Below, piece after piece: positions 16,136-24,040 of a stretch of DNA of 64,000 nucleotides. The position numbers and the translations under genes are program-made. Under the pieces are notes generated by a model, which worked only from the letters and a program-made list of their open reading frames with translations, was not told the DNA's origin and ran no database searches. The stretch's first letter is position 1, and each line of letters starts with the position of its first letter. The DNA is from DATBQN01 sp963755825 (GTDB taxonomy: Bacteria; Acidobacteriota; Thermoanaerobaculia; Multivoradales; UBA5704), in contig CAVWLA010000001.1 of the NCBI GenBank assembly GCA_963755825.1, positions 1,798,001-1,862,000 on the forward strand. The letters are read 5' to 3'.

Positions 16136-18223
16136 ATGGCGATATCGCGCGAGACGCAAAACCATCTGGCCAAGGGTGACTTCGAGGCGGTGGAGAGCGA
16201 GTGGCTCGCCCAGCTCGAAACCGACGCCACCGATCTCGACTATTTCGTCGGCGTGGCGCGGGCGCTCGGCGGCACCGGCGAGGAGCCGCGCTCACGCTTC
16301 CTCTTGGGGATGCTGGACGAGCAGCTCCGCGGCGCCGGCCGCTGGGACGTCCGCTTGAAGCTCCTGGCGCGCGCCAGCAATCTCCTCCTCGCGCCCGAGG
16401 CCATCCATCCGCAGATCGTCGACACCCTCGATCATCTCTACGCCGGCCGCGCCACCTACCGGGGGCTCCGCGACACCGTCGGGCTGCTGCGCGCCACGCA
16501 CGATCATCCGAAGACCTGGGAGAAGGTCGAGCGCCTGCAGGGTCTCCTCGCTTTCGACCTCGGCTCGGTGGTCTTCATGCAGGGGCGCGGCGCCGGTCGC
16601 GTCGTCGAGGTGAATCTCGGCCTGGAGAGCTTCAAGGTCGACTTCGAGCGCTACCCCGGGCTGATGGTCGGCTTCAAGGCCGCCGGCAAGCTCCTGCAGC
16701 CGCTCGCCGACAGCCACGTGCTGCGCCGCAAGCTCGAGAACCCCAAGGAGCTGGCGGCTCTCGCCCCCGCCGAGCTCCTCCACGTCACCCTCGCGAGCTA
16801 CGGCCGGCCGCTCACCGCCGGCGAGATCCGCGACGACCTGGCGGGCCTGGTCAGCGAGAAGGAGTGGACCTCCTGGTGGGGAGCGGCGCGCAAGCACCAG
16901 CAGGTGGTCGCGAGCGGCGCCGGGGCCCGCCAGACCTACACCTGGGCGGAGACCAGCGGCAGCGCCCTCGAATCGGTCTGGAAGTCGTTCGAGAAGGCGC
17001 CGCCGCGGCGCAAGATCGAGCTCCTCCGCCGCGACGGCGGCCGCGACCCGGCGCTGCGCGACCGCATGTCCGCCGAGCTCCTCAAGCTCGGCGAGCAGGC
17101 CGCCGCCGGCAGGGAGCCGGCGCTCGCCTACGAGATCTGGTTCGCCCTCGAGCGCGCCGGGACGGCGCCCGACGGCCTCGCCTGGGCGCCGGAGAAGATG
17201 CTGGCGCGGGCCACCGCCGATCCGGCGCGCATCCTCTCGAACGTCGAGGACCGGCAGCTGCGCGAGCGCGGCTACGCGATGCTCCGCGAGCACCGCACCG
17301 ACTGGGCGGCGGTCTACCTCGGCCTCCTCTCCCAGGAGGCGGACCCGCGAGCCCTCGACCTGCTCGCCGACGCCCTGGCGCGCGAGGCGCCGCGCGACCT
17401 CGAGCGCTTCTGGGACACCCTCGTCACCCAGCCGCACCGCGCCCCCGGCGCCTTCACCTGGATGGCGGAGCGCGCCGCCGAGGACGAGAAGCTGCGCTCG
17501 CGGAGCCCGCTGCGCCTGCTGCAGCAGCTCCTCGGCAGCCTGACGCGCGACGAGTTCGCCCCCTTCCGCCTGCGCCTGCTGGCGCTCGCCGAGTCGGGGA
17601 GCACGGTGCCCCGCCTGCTCGCCCATCTGACCCCGGAGCAGGCGCAGCAGGCCGAAGAGGCCGTGGCGCGCGCCGCCGGCCTCGAGCCCTACCAGCGCGA
17701 GCAGCTCGTCAACGCCCTCGAGCTGCGCTTCCGCGCCCTGCGCAAGGAGAACGTCGACGCCCTCTACGCGACCCCCGAGTCGATCGACGCCAAGCGCGAG
17801 GAGCTGCGCCAGATCCTCGCCGTCGATATCCCGGCCAACCGCAAGGCGATCGAGGAGGCGCGGGCGATGGGCGATCTGCGCGAGAACTTCGAGTACAAGT
17901 CGGCGCGCCAGCGCCATGAGTACCTGAACGCGCGGGCGACCTCGCTCAACGCCGAGCTGTCGCGCGCGCGGCCGATCGAGACGGTGGGGATCGACGTCTC
18001 GGAGATCCGCATCGGCAGCCGCGTCCGGCTGCAGAACGGCTCCGGCCGCGAGCGGACGCTCGTCATCCTCGGCCCCTGGGAGAGCAAGCCGGAGCACGAC
18101 ATCATCTCCTACGAGTCCGATATGGCGAAGCTGATGCTCGGCCGCGGCGTCGGCGCCGAGGTGGCGCTCGGCAGCGAGAGCTGGACCGTCCGCTCGATCG
18201 AGCCCTTCGGCGGCGCCGCCTAG
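16136..18223 (+). CDS. greA: GreA/GreB-type transcript cleavage factor fused to a long helical N-terminus
   Basis: 695 residues, against about 160 for ordinary GreA. Residues about 541-695 form a complete Gre module: a coiled-coil start (IDAKREELRQILAVDIPANR), the basic-acidic tip ARAMGDLRENFEYKSARQRHE that carries the Asp-Leu-Arg-Glu-Asn catalytic motif, then the FKBP-like domain (IRIGSRVRLQNG, SYESDMAKLMLGR). The first roughly 540 residues are helical repeats without a recognised motif. Gre rescues backtracked RNA polymerase. A similar long-N-terminus GreA is known in Chlamydiae. The ATG at 16136 is chosen; the upstream open frame overlaps the divergent rodZ start. No stand-alone greA is visible here. 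Confidence 0.85.
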   Translation: MAISRETQNHLAKGDFEAVESEWLAQLETDATDLDYFVGVARALGGTGEEPRSRFLLGMLDEQLRGAGRWDVRLKLLARASNLLLAPEAIHPQIVDTLDHLYAGRATYRGLRDTVGLLRATHDHPKTWEKVERLQGLLAFDLGSVVFMQGRGAGRVVEVNLGLESFKVDFERYPGLMVGFKAAGKLLQPLADSHVLRRKLENPKELAALAPAELLHVTLASYGRPLTAGEIRDDLAGLVSEKEWTSWWGAARKHQQVVASGAGARQTYTWAETSGSALESVWKSFEKAPPRRKIELLRRDGGRDPALRDRMSAELLKLGEQAAAGREPALAYEIWFALERAGTAPDGLAWAPEKMLARATADPARILSNVEDRQLRERGYAMLREHRTDWAAVYLGLLSQEADPRALDLLADALAREAPRDLERFWDTLVTQPHRAPGAFTWMAERAAEDEKLRSRSPLRLLQQLLGSLTRDEFAPFRLRLLALAESGSTVPRLLAHLTPEQAQQAEEAVARAAGLEPYQREQLVNALELRFRALRKENVDALYATPESIDAKREELRQILAVDIPANRKAIEEARAMGDLRENFEYKSARQRHEYLNARATSLNAELSRARPIETVGIDVSEIRIGSRVRLQNGSGRERTLVILGPWESKPEHDIISYESDMAKLMLGRGVGAEVALGSESWTVRSIEPFGGAA

Positions 18224-18250
18224 CGGCCTCTCACGAACCTACTCTACGGC

Positions 18251-18997
18251 CTACGCCCCGCCGCGCAGCTCGAGCGTCTCGCGGCGCCAGCGCAGCACCA
18301 CCCGCGAGCCGTCCTCCAGCAGCAGGCCGAGATCGGCGTAGCGGGCGAGGAGCGCCCGGCCGACCGGGCTCGCGGCATCGACCTGCGCCTGCGGCTTGCG
18401 GCCGACCAGCCCCTCCTCCACCCAGATGTCGCGGCCGTCGTCGCCGGCCGCCGCGGCATCGGCGGCGCTCCCCGTCGCCTTGACCACGAAGGCGTTCCAG
18501 ACGTCGCGGTCCTCCTCGCGCAGGAAGATGCGCCCGGCCACTTCGCTGGTGGTGTAGCGGGGCTCCCAGGTGGGATCGTTCGGCGGATCGACCGGTCCGG
18601 GATAGTTGCCGAGGCCGGGGACGCCGTGGTGGCCCTGGAGACCGGACGGCACCGAGACGACCAGGAGGGCGACGAAGGCCATGCCGGCGATGGCGGCGGC
18701 GGCGCTGCCGATCGGCGACTGCAGCGGGATCAGCCGCAGGCTCTCGGCGAAGCGCTTCCAGAGGCTCGGCCGGCGGCGGTAGAGCACCTCGCGGCGCACC
18801 TGCGCCTCCAGCCAGGCCGGCGGCGCCGGCCGGCCGAGGGCGGCGAGCCCGCGGCTCACCCGCCGCAGGCGCGAGAGCTCGCCGCGGCAGGGCAGGCAGC
18901 CGGCGAGGTGGGCGTCGAGCCGACGCGTCTCGGCGGCCGTCAGCTCACCGTCCAGGTAGGACGAGAGCATCTCGGAATTGACGGGATGAATCATCAC
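18251..18997 (-). CDS. Anti-sigma factor with zinc-finger domain
   Basis: 248 residues. The N-terminal putative anti-sigma zinc finger (zf-HC2) shows SYLDGELTAAETRRLDAHL followed by HLAGCLPCR, the His-x3-Cys-x2-Cys zinc site. A membrane helix follows at about 95-120 (SAAAAIAGMAFVALLVVSV), with an extracytoplasmic domain of about 120 residues. It should bind and hold the ECF sigma factor encoded just upstream, whose stop codon overlaps its start by 4 nt. The sensed signal is unknown. Two in-frame Met codons start the ORF; the choice between them is open. Confidence 0.85.
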   Translation of the reverse strand: MMIHPVNSEMLSSYLDGELTAAETRRLDAHLAGCLPCRGELSRLRRVSRGLAALGRPAPPAWLEAQVRREVLYRRRPSLWKRFAESLRLIPLQSPIGSAAAAIAGMAFVALLVVSVPSGLQGHHGVPGLGNYPGPVDPPNDPTWEPRYTTSEVAGRIFLREEDRDVWNAFVVKATGSAADAAAAGDDGRDIWVEEGLVGRKPQAQVDAASPVGRALLARYADLGLLLEDGSRVVLRWRRETLELRGGA

Positions 18998-19623
18998 GCA
19001 CCCTCCAGAAAGGTCCGGAGCTGCTCGCGGCCACGCGCGATGCGCGAGCGGACAGTACCGATCCGGACACCCAGCACCTCGGCGATCTCCTCATAAGAAA
19101 GCCCTTCGATGTCGCGCAGCACGACCGCCTCGCGAAAGCTCGCCGGCAGGTTGGCGAGACCGACCGTCACCCGCCGTCCCTCGTCGGCCGCCACCGCCAG
19201 CTCCTCCGGACCGCGGGCGGGATCGGGAAGGGCGGTCGAGCCGCGCTCCTCCTCGGCGCCTTCCGGCAGCGGCTGCATGGGGAGCCGACGCCGGCCGAGG
19301 CAGCTCCGGCAGTGGTTGATGGCGATCCGAAAGACCCAGGTCTTCAGGCTCGAGCGGCCGCGAAACTGCGCGATGTGGCGGAACACCCGCAGGAAGATCT
19401 CCTGGGTCAGGTCGGCCGCCACGTCGTCGCTCCCCGCCAGGCGCAGAGCGAGTCCGAAGACCATGTGGTCGTAGCGGCCGTAGATCTCGTCGAAGGCCCG
19501 CGGATCCCCCACGCGGTGCCGCTCGACCAGCTCGAGATCCTGGCCGTGCTCTTCGACGACGACGGTCGAGACTGTTGCGGCTTCCACCCGACCCTCCAGA
19601 GCGCCTCCGGCGCGTCCACTCAT
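18994..19623 (-). CDS. ECF RNA polymerase sigma factor (SigE/RpoE-like)
   Basis: 209 residues. Region 2 contains YDHMVFGLALRLAGSDDVAADLTQEIFLRVF and FRGRSSLKTWVFRIAINHC, a standard sigma-70 r2 DNA-melting segment. Region 4 contains LPASFREAVVLRDIEGLSYEEIAEVLGV and GTVRSRIARGR, the -35 reading HTH. The N-terminal roughly 25 residues look disordered, so an internal start is possible. It overlaps the anti-sigma gene by 4 nt and lies 54 nt after the amidase, which suggests a cell-envelope stress link. Confidence 0.92.
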   Translation of the reverse strand: MSGRAGGALEGRVEAATVSTVVVEEHGQDLELVERHRVGDPRAFDEIYGRYDHMVFGLALRLAGSDDVAADLTQEIFLRVFRHIAQFRGRSSLKTWVFRIAINHCRSCLGRRRLPMQPLPEGAEEERGSTALPDPARGPEELAVAADEGRRVTVGLANLPASFREAVVLRDIEGLSYEEIAEVLGVRIGTVRSRIARGREQLRTFLEGA

Positions 19624-19677
19624 CTTCTATAGACGCATGGTGGCACGGAAAGGTTCCCCGCGGGGGGACTGGGGTGC

Positions 19678-21555
19678 CTACCGGGTCTTGGCGATCTGGG
19701 CGCCGGGGACGGCGACGCCCTTGCCGTAATAGCCGGCGAGGCCGCGGACGATCGCCTCGGCGACCTTCTGCCGATAGGCGCGCGTCTGCAGCAGGCGGCG
19801 GTCCTCGGGGTTGTTCAGGTTGCAGACCTCGAGGAGCATCTTGGCGGGCACGCTGTTGTAGCGCAGCACCGCCGGCACCCACTCCTTGCCCTCGCGGATG
19901 ATCTTCTCGCGCACCGGCTTGTCGGGGTGGACGGCGAGGCCGGAGGTCTCGAAGGCGGCGACGATCTGTCGCGCGAGGGCGCGCGACAGGCCCTCGCTCT
20001 TCACCCGCTGCTCCCAGGGGAAAGAGACCACCGGGCTCTCCTGGAACTCCTTGCGCAGGGCGTAGACCGGCCCGCTCTTGCCGAAGCTGTCGTCGCGCAT
20101 CGAGGCGGCGGGGATGTAGGCCATGGCGCCGCGCAGCGACGGGTGGAGCGAGTCGGCATGGATCGAGAGGAAGACCACCTTCTCGGCGTCGCCCGCCTGC
20201 TGCATCGCCTTGCGGAAGACGCTGTTGGCGAGATACCAGCGCAGGTGGACGCCGACCGCCGGGTCGTCGATCGGGTAGGGCGGGTCGGTCAGCACCGAGT
20301 GCCGGCGCGACGCGGGGAGGACGTCGCTGTCGGCGATCTCGAAGTCCTCGCCGTCGCGGGTCGTCGCCACCACGCGGGCGGCGGTGCGGCTCTCGAGGAG
20401 CCGCTTGGCGCGCACGGCGATGTCGTAGACGTAGAGGCTCTCCCAGACGCCGGCCTGCGTCGCCCCGGAGTCCTTGCCGCCGTGACCGGCGTCGAGGATC
20501 ACCGTGATGTTCTCGAGGCCGAGGGCGCGGACGTGGTTGCTGTAGCGGGCCGAGGCACGGAGGCTCGCCTCGTACTCGGTGCGCAGGGGGTGGCCCTCGG
20601 GCAGGAATTCCGGCTGCAGGAGGTCGAAGGGGATCTTCACCCGGTAGCCGACGGGAATCTCGGTGACGTCCGAGATAGCGCTCCGGCGGGCGATCTGGGT
20701 TGCCAGAGAGTTGACGTCGGCGGCGTGGATGCGGCCGGTAAAGCGGACCACGACGCTCGAGTAGAGGGCCTCGTGGGGCCGCAGCCGGTAGACGGCGTAC
20801 TCGCCGTCCTTGTCCTTGCCGTACTCGAGATGGAAGCTGGACTCCGCGGCGGGGATCGAGCCGCGGAACGCCGGCAGCAGGAGCTCCGCCGGGACCATCA
20901 CCGCGGTGCCGCGCGGCACGTCGTCGTCGCCGGCGGCGAGCTCGTTGTACTCGCGGATGGCGCGGAAGTTCTCGCCGTCGCCGGTGAACCACTCCGCCAG
21001 TCGCCAGAGGCTCTCGCGCTGCAGCGGCCCGGCGCCGCGCACCAGGTGCCGCCAGCCGTCGGCCTGCGGCCGGTCGTCCGGGAAGAGGGCGGTCGCCGCC
21101 TTGAGCTGGCGCTCCGGCGAGAGCACCGCGAAGGGAAGCCGGTAGCGCTGGCCGACCTCGAGCTCCGTCTTCCCCGCCGGGCCGCCGGCGACCTGCAGCA
21201 AGAGCTGGGTCTTGCCAGTCAGCCGCTGCGAGAAGCCGCGCATCCCCTCGCCGTTGCGCGGGCTCGCCTCGACGTAGATCGCCGGCTCGTCGGTCAGGCT
21301 GGCGACGACGCCGTCGGCGAGCTCGACCCGCACGCCGGCGGGCGGCACCGCCGCCAGAGAGGGGGATTTGGCGGCGCTGGTGCCGACGGCCGCGAGCGCC
21401 GCCGGCGCCGGGATCGTCGCGCGCTCCGCCGGGGCGCCGGCGGCGCTCGCAGGAGCGGCCTGGAGAGCGATCGGGGCGAGGACGCCGAGCAGGACGCCGA
21501 GCCAACCGGCCGCCCGGCCGAGGCGCCGACGGCGGCGGCTCCCTCCGAGGTTCAG
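19678..21555 (-). CDS. N-acetylmuramoyl-L-alanine amidase with LysM-like domain, CTG start
   Basis: 625 residues. The Amidase_3 domain lies in the middle to C-terminal half: VILDAGHGGKDSGA (Zn His), GVWES (Zn Glu), VVFLSIHADSLHP (Zn His) and MLLEVCNLNN (catalytic Glu). A LysM-like segment lies near residues 160-200. It cleaves the amide link between MurNAc and the stem peptide in the periplasm. No ATG, GTG or TTG lies in frame before the hydrophobic signal. The CTG at 21555 gives a textbook signal peptide (Asn-Leu-Gly-Gly-Ser, five Arg, hydrophobic core, APASAAG). GGAGG (21567-21563) sits 7 nt upstream, and the CTG overlaps the gatA stop codon (CTGA), so coupled translation is likely. Confidence 0.85.
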   Translation of the reverse strand: MNLGGSRRRRRLGRAAGWLGVLLGVLAPIALQAAPASAAGAPAERATIPAPAALAAVGTSAAKSPSLAAVPPAGVRVELADGVVASLTDEPAIYVEASPRNGEGMRGFSQRLTGKTQLLLQVAGGPAGKTELEVGQRYRLPFAVLSPERQLKAATALFPDDRPQADGWRHLVRGAGPLQRESLWRLAEWFTGDGENFRAIREYNELAAGDDDVPRGTAVMVPAELLLPAFRGSIPAAESSFHLEYGKDKDGEYAVYRLRPHEALYSSVVVRFTGRIHAADVNSLATQIARRSAISDVTEIPVGYRVKIPFDLLQPEFLPEGHPLRTEYEASLRASARYSNHVRALGLENITVILDAGHGGKDSGATQAGVWESLYVYDIAVRAKRLLESRTAARVVATTRDGEDFEIADSDVLPASRRHSVLTDPPYPIDDPAVGVHLRWYLANSVFRKAMQQAGDAEKVVFLSIHADSLHPSLRGAMAYIPAASMRDDSFGKSGPVYALRKEFQESPVVSFPWEQRVKSEGLSRALARQIVAAFETSGLAVHPDKPVREKIIREGKEWVPAVLRYNSVPAKMLLEVCNLNNPEDRRLLQTRAYRQKVAEAIVRGLAGYYGKGVAVPGAQIAKTR

Positions 21556-23057
21556 GGGGCGGCCTCCGGCGCACGAGGCGCCGCCGGGCGCTCGCCGGCG
21601 AACGGCGGCGCGACCTGCCAGCCCGTCTCCAGCTCGAAAGCGCGGGCGGCGCGGAAGAGGAGGGCCTCGGCGAGCTCGGGCGCCATGAGCTGCAGCGAGA
21701 GCGGCAGGCCGCGCTCGTCGGCGCCCGCGGGGAGCGCGATGGCGGGCAGCCCGGCGAGCGAGGCGGGGGTAGTGTAGATGTCGGAGAGGTACATGGCGAG
21801 CGGGTCGTCGACCTTCTCGCCGAGGCCGAAGGCGCCGCTCGGCGCGGTCGGCGTCGCCAGCAGGTCGGCTTGGCGGAAGGCGGCCGCCAGCTCGCGGCGC
21901 AGGCGACCGAGGACCGCCTGGGCGCGGCCGTAGTAGGCCTCGTAGTAGCCGGCGGAGAGCGCGAAGGTGCCGAGCATGATGCGGCGCTTGACCTCGGGAC
22001 CGAAGCCTTGGCTCCGGCTGTCGAAGTAGAGATCGGCGAGCGCCTCGGCCCCGGCAGCGCGGCGGCCGTAGCGGACGCCGTCGAAGCGCGCCAGGTTGGC
22101 CGAGGCCTCGCAGGTGGCGATGACGTAGTAGATGGCGATCGCCGCCGGCAGGCTGGGGACCGAGACCTCGACGAGGTCGGCGCCGGCGCGCTCGAGGCGG
22201 GCGAGCGACGCGCGCCAGCTGGCGCGCACCGCCGCGGGCAGCGCTCCCTCGTCGATCTCGCGGAGGACGCCGACCGTGCGACCGGCGATGCCGTCCTCGA
22301 TCTCGGCGAGATAATCGCCCACCGGCGCCATAGCCGCGGTCGAGTCGGCTTCGTCGGCGCCGGCGATCACCTGCAGCCCGAGGGCGCCGTCGCGCACGGT
22401 GCGCGCCAGCGGGCCGATCTGGTCGGTCGACGAGGCGAAGGCGACGAGGCCGTAGCGCGAGACGCGGCCGTAGGTGGGCTTGACGCCGACGATGCCGCAG
22501 AAAGCGGCCGGCTGGCGGATCGAGCCGCCGGTGTCCGAGCCGAAGCCGAGCGCGGCGCTGCCGGCGGCGACCGCCGCCGCCGGGCCGCCCGACGAGCCGC
22601 CCGGCACCGTCGCCAGATTCCACGGGTTGCGGGTGACCCCGAAGGCCGAGGTCTCGCACGACGAGCCCATCGCGAACTCGTCCATGTTGGCGCGGCCGAG
22701 GACGACGGCGCCGGCGGCAAGCAGCCGCTCGACGGCGGTGGCGGTGAACGGCGAGAGGTAGCCGTCGAGGATGCGAGAGCCGCAGGTGAGCGGCCAGCCG
22801 GCGCGAGCGAGGTTGTCCTTGAGGGCGATCGGCACGCCGGCGAGCGGGCCGGCCGTCTCGCCCGCGGCGACCTTCCGATCGATCTCGGCGGCGCGGGAGA
22901 GAGCGTCGGCCCCGTCGAGAGCGACGTAGGCGCCGACGAGCGGCTCGACCGCGGCGGTGCGGGCGAGCGCCGAGGCGGCGACCTCCGCCGCCGACCAGTC
23001 GCGCGCGGCGACGCCGCGGGCGATCTCCTCGGCCGGCAGCTCCCAGAGCTCAGCCAT
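21552..23057 (-). CDS. gatA: Asp-tRNA(Asn)/Glu-tRNA(Gln) amidotransferase subunit A
   Basis: 501 residues. The amidase-signature triad is present: Lys80 in GVPIALKDN, the cis-Ser in GSDTGGSIRQPAAFCG and the nucleophile Ser of that segment, with the Gly/Ser-rich VPGGSSGGPAAAVAAG before it. GatA releases ammonia from glutamine for transamidation of misacylated Asp- or Glu-tRNA. Its start overlaps gatC by 8 nt and its stop overlaps the amidase CTG start. gatB is not in the window, so the complex must be completed from another locus. The ATG at 23057 is chosen over an upstream in-frame start inside gatC. Confidence 0.94.
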   Translation of the reverse strand: MAELWELPAEEIARGVAARDWSAAEVAASALARTAAVEPLVGAYVALDGADALSRAAEIDRKVAAGETAGPLAGVPIALKDNLARAGWPLTCGSRILDGYLSPFTATAVERLLAAGAVVLGRANMDEFAMGSSCETSAFGVTRNPWNLATVPGGSSGGPAAAVAAGSAALGFGSDTGGSIRQPAAFCGIVGVKPTYGRVSRYGLVAFASSTDQIGPLARTVRDGALGLQVIAGADEADSTAAMAPVGDYLAEIEDGIAGRTVGVLREIDEGALPAAVRASWRASLARLERAGADLVEVSVPSLPAAIAIYYVIATCEASANLARFDGVRYGRRAAGAEALADLYFDSRSQGFGPEVKRRIMLGTFALSAGYYEAYYGRAQAVLGRLRRELAAAFRQADLLATPTAPSGAFGLGEKVDDPLAMYLSDIYTTPASLAGLPAIALPAGADERGLPLSLQLMAPELAEALLFRAARAFELETGWQVAPPFAGERPAAPRAPEAAP

Positions 23058-23361
23058 CGCCGCTCCCCTTGATCTCCGGCACCAGGAGAAAGCCGTCGGC
23101 CGCGGCGGGGGCGTTGGCAAGGAACGCCTCGCGTGGCAGGCAGGGGACGATGGCGTCGAGCGCTTCGGGGAGGGCGGCGAGACCGCGGCTCACCGACAGT
23201 TTCTCCGCCTCGGACACCTCCGTCGGGCCGAAGCTCGCGAGCTGATCGATGTAGTCGACGACCCGACCCAGCTGTTCGGCGAACCGAACCTCTTCCGCGG
23301 CGGTGAGGCGAAGGCGCGCGAGCATCGCGATCTTTCTTACCTGGTCGAGAGTTAAGGCCAT
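23050..23361 (-). CDS. gatC: Asp-tRNA(Asn)/Glu-tRNA(Gln) amidotransferase subunit C
   Basis: 103 residues. It starts MALTLDQVRKIAMLARLRLT, the typical first helix of GatC, and continues with LGRVVDYIDQLASF and a C-terminal FLLVPEIK tail that belts around GatA/GatB. It stabilises the GatAB complex. The ATG at 23361 is chosen; a longer in-frame ORF upstream runs into the intergenic repeat region. First gene of the gatC-gatA-amidase series. No gatB is nearby. Confidence 0.92.
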   Translation of the reverse strand: MALTLDQVRKIAMLARLRLTAAEEVRFAEQLGRVVDYIDQLASFGPTEVSEAEKLSVSRGLAALPEALDAIVPCLPREAFLANAPAAADGFLLVPEIKGSGDG

Positions 23362-23519
23362 GTTCTTCAAGCGAAAGTTTAGACCTGGCCGCGAGCGAAA
23401 GCAAATTCGGCGCCACGGATCATCGAAACCTTTCCGAACGGGCGTCCACGCGCCAACGGCGCCGGCGCCACTCGGCCTTCGGCAAGGTGGTGATTCGCCA
23501 GATGGCGACGCTGCCGAGG

Positions 23520-23882
23520 CCTGCAATGATTCCCCCGCCCGCCCTTTCAGGTAGGGTGCCAGGTGACTCGCGAAACGTCGTCGCGTGGAGGTGCCAGGTG
23601 ATTCGTCGAGCGGCGCTCTCCGCCTCGTGAGGTGCCAGGTGTTTCGGAGAGTCCCGCCGGGAGGTGCCAGGTGATTCTGTCCACTCGCCAGAGGCGACAG
23701 ATGGCCAAGCAGCGCTGCAGAGTCAGGACAGGACCGATTCCATCGACAGCGGAGTCACCGATGTCCGCCTCCCTCTCGTCGCCGGCTCCACTCCCGGTCG
23801 CGAGGCGGCCCAGCGGGTGGGGGGCGGGAGGGGGGTGGGTGGCACCCTACCTGAAAGGGCGGGCGGGGGAAAACATTGCAGG
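23520..23882. mobile_element. 363-bp inverted-repeat-bounded non-coding element (MITE-like), copy 2
   Basis: The ends are a long inverted repeat: 23520-23561 (starts CCTGCAATGATTCCCCCGCC) and 23840-23882 agree over 42 bp with a 1-nt indel and about two mismatches. The right end plus inner flank (23794-23882) is also homologous to 10466-10554 in the other gap. The interior holds four direct GGTGCCAGGT motifs and no gene. No clear target-site duplication is visible. It sits in the divergent gap between gatC and the CCA-family gene. It could be a non-autonomous transposable element or a structured RNA/DNA repeat; no transposase is present in the window. Confidence 0.7.
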
Positions 23883-23986
23883 ACAAAAGCTTAGCTATTT
23901 TACTGGCAAGCCGTCGACGAGGTGCCAGGCACTTAGTCGGCTCGGCCGCAAACCCTTCTCTCGAGGTGCCAGGTGACTCGTCGACC
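23555..23986 (+). repeat. Dispersed GGTGCCAGGT repeats, cluster 2
   Basis: Six direct copies occur: 23555-23573, 23588-23610, 23631-23651, 23663-23682, 23921-23940 and 23965-23986. Four lie inside the inverted-repeat element and two between it and the downstream gene. Tails vary among GACTCG, GATTCGTCG, GTTTCGG and ACTTAGTCGG but keep a T-x-G core. The last copy ends about 55 nt before the start codon of the next gene. Confidence 0.8.
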
Positions 23987-24040
23987 GCCGGCCGGAGCGC
24001 CTCGCGATATCGTCTCGTCTCGACGAAGCGCTCCCGCACC

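Noticed and set aside
23876..24040. In-frame extension of the CCA-family gene
   Set aside because: The extension translates through two dispersed repeat copies and the end of the inverted-repeat element; the ATG at 24041 begins the conserved domain.
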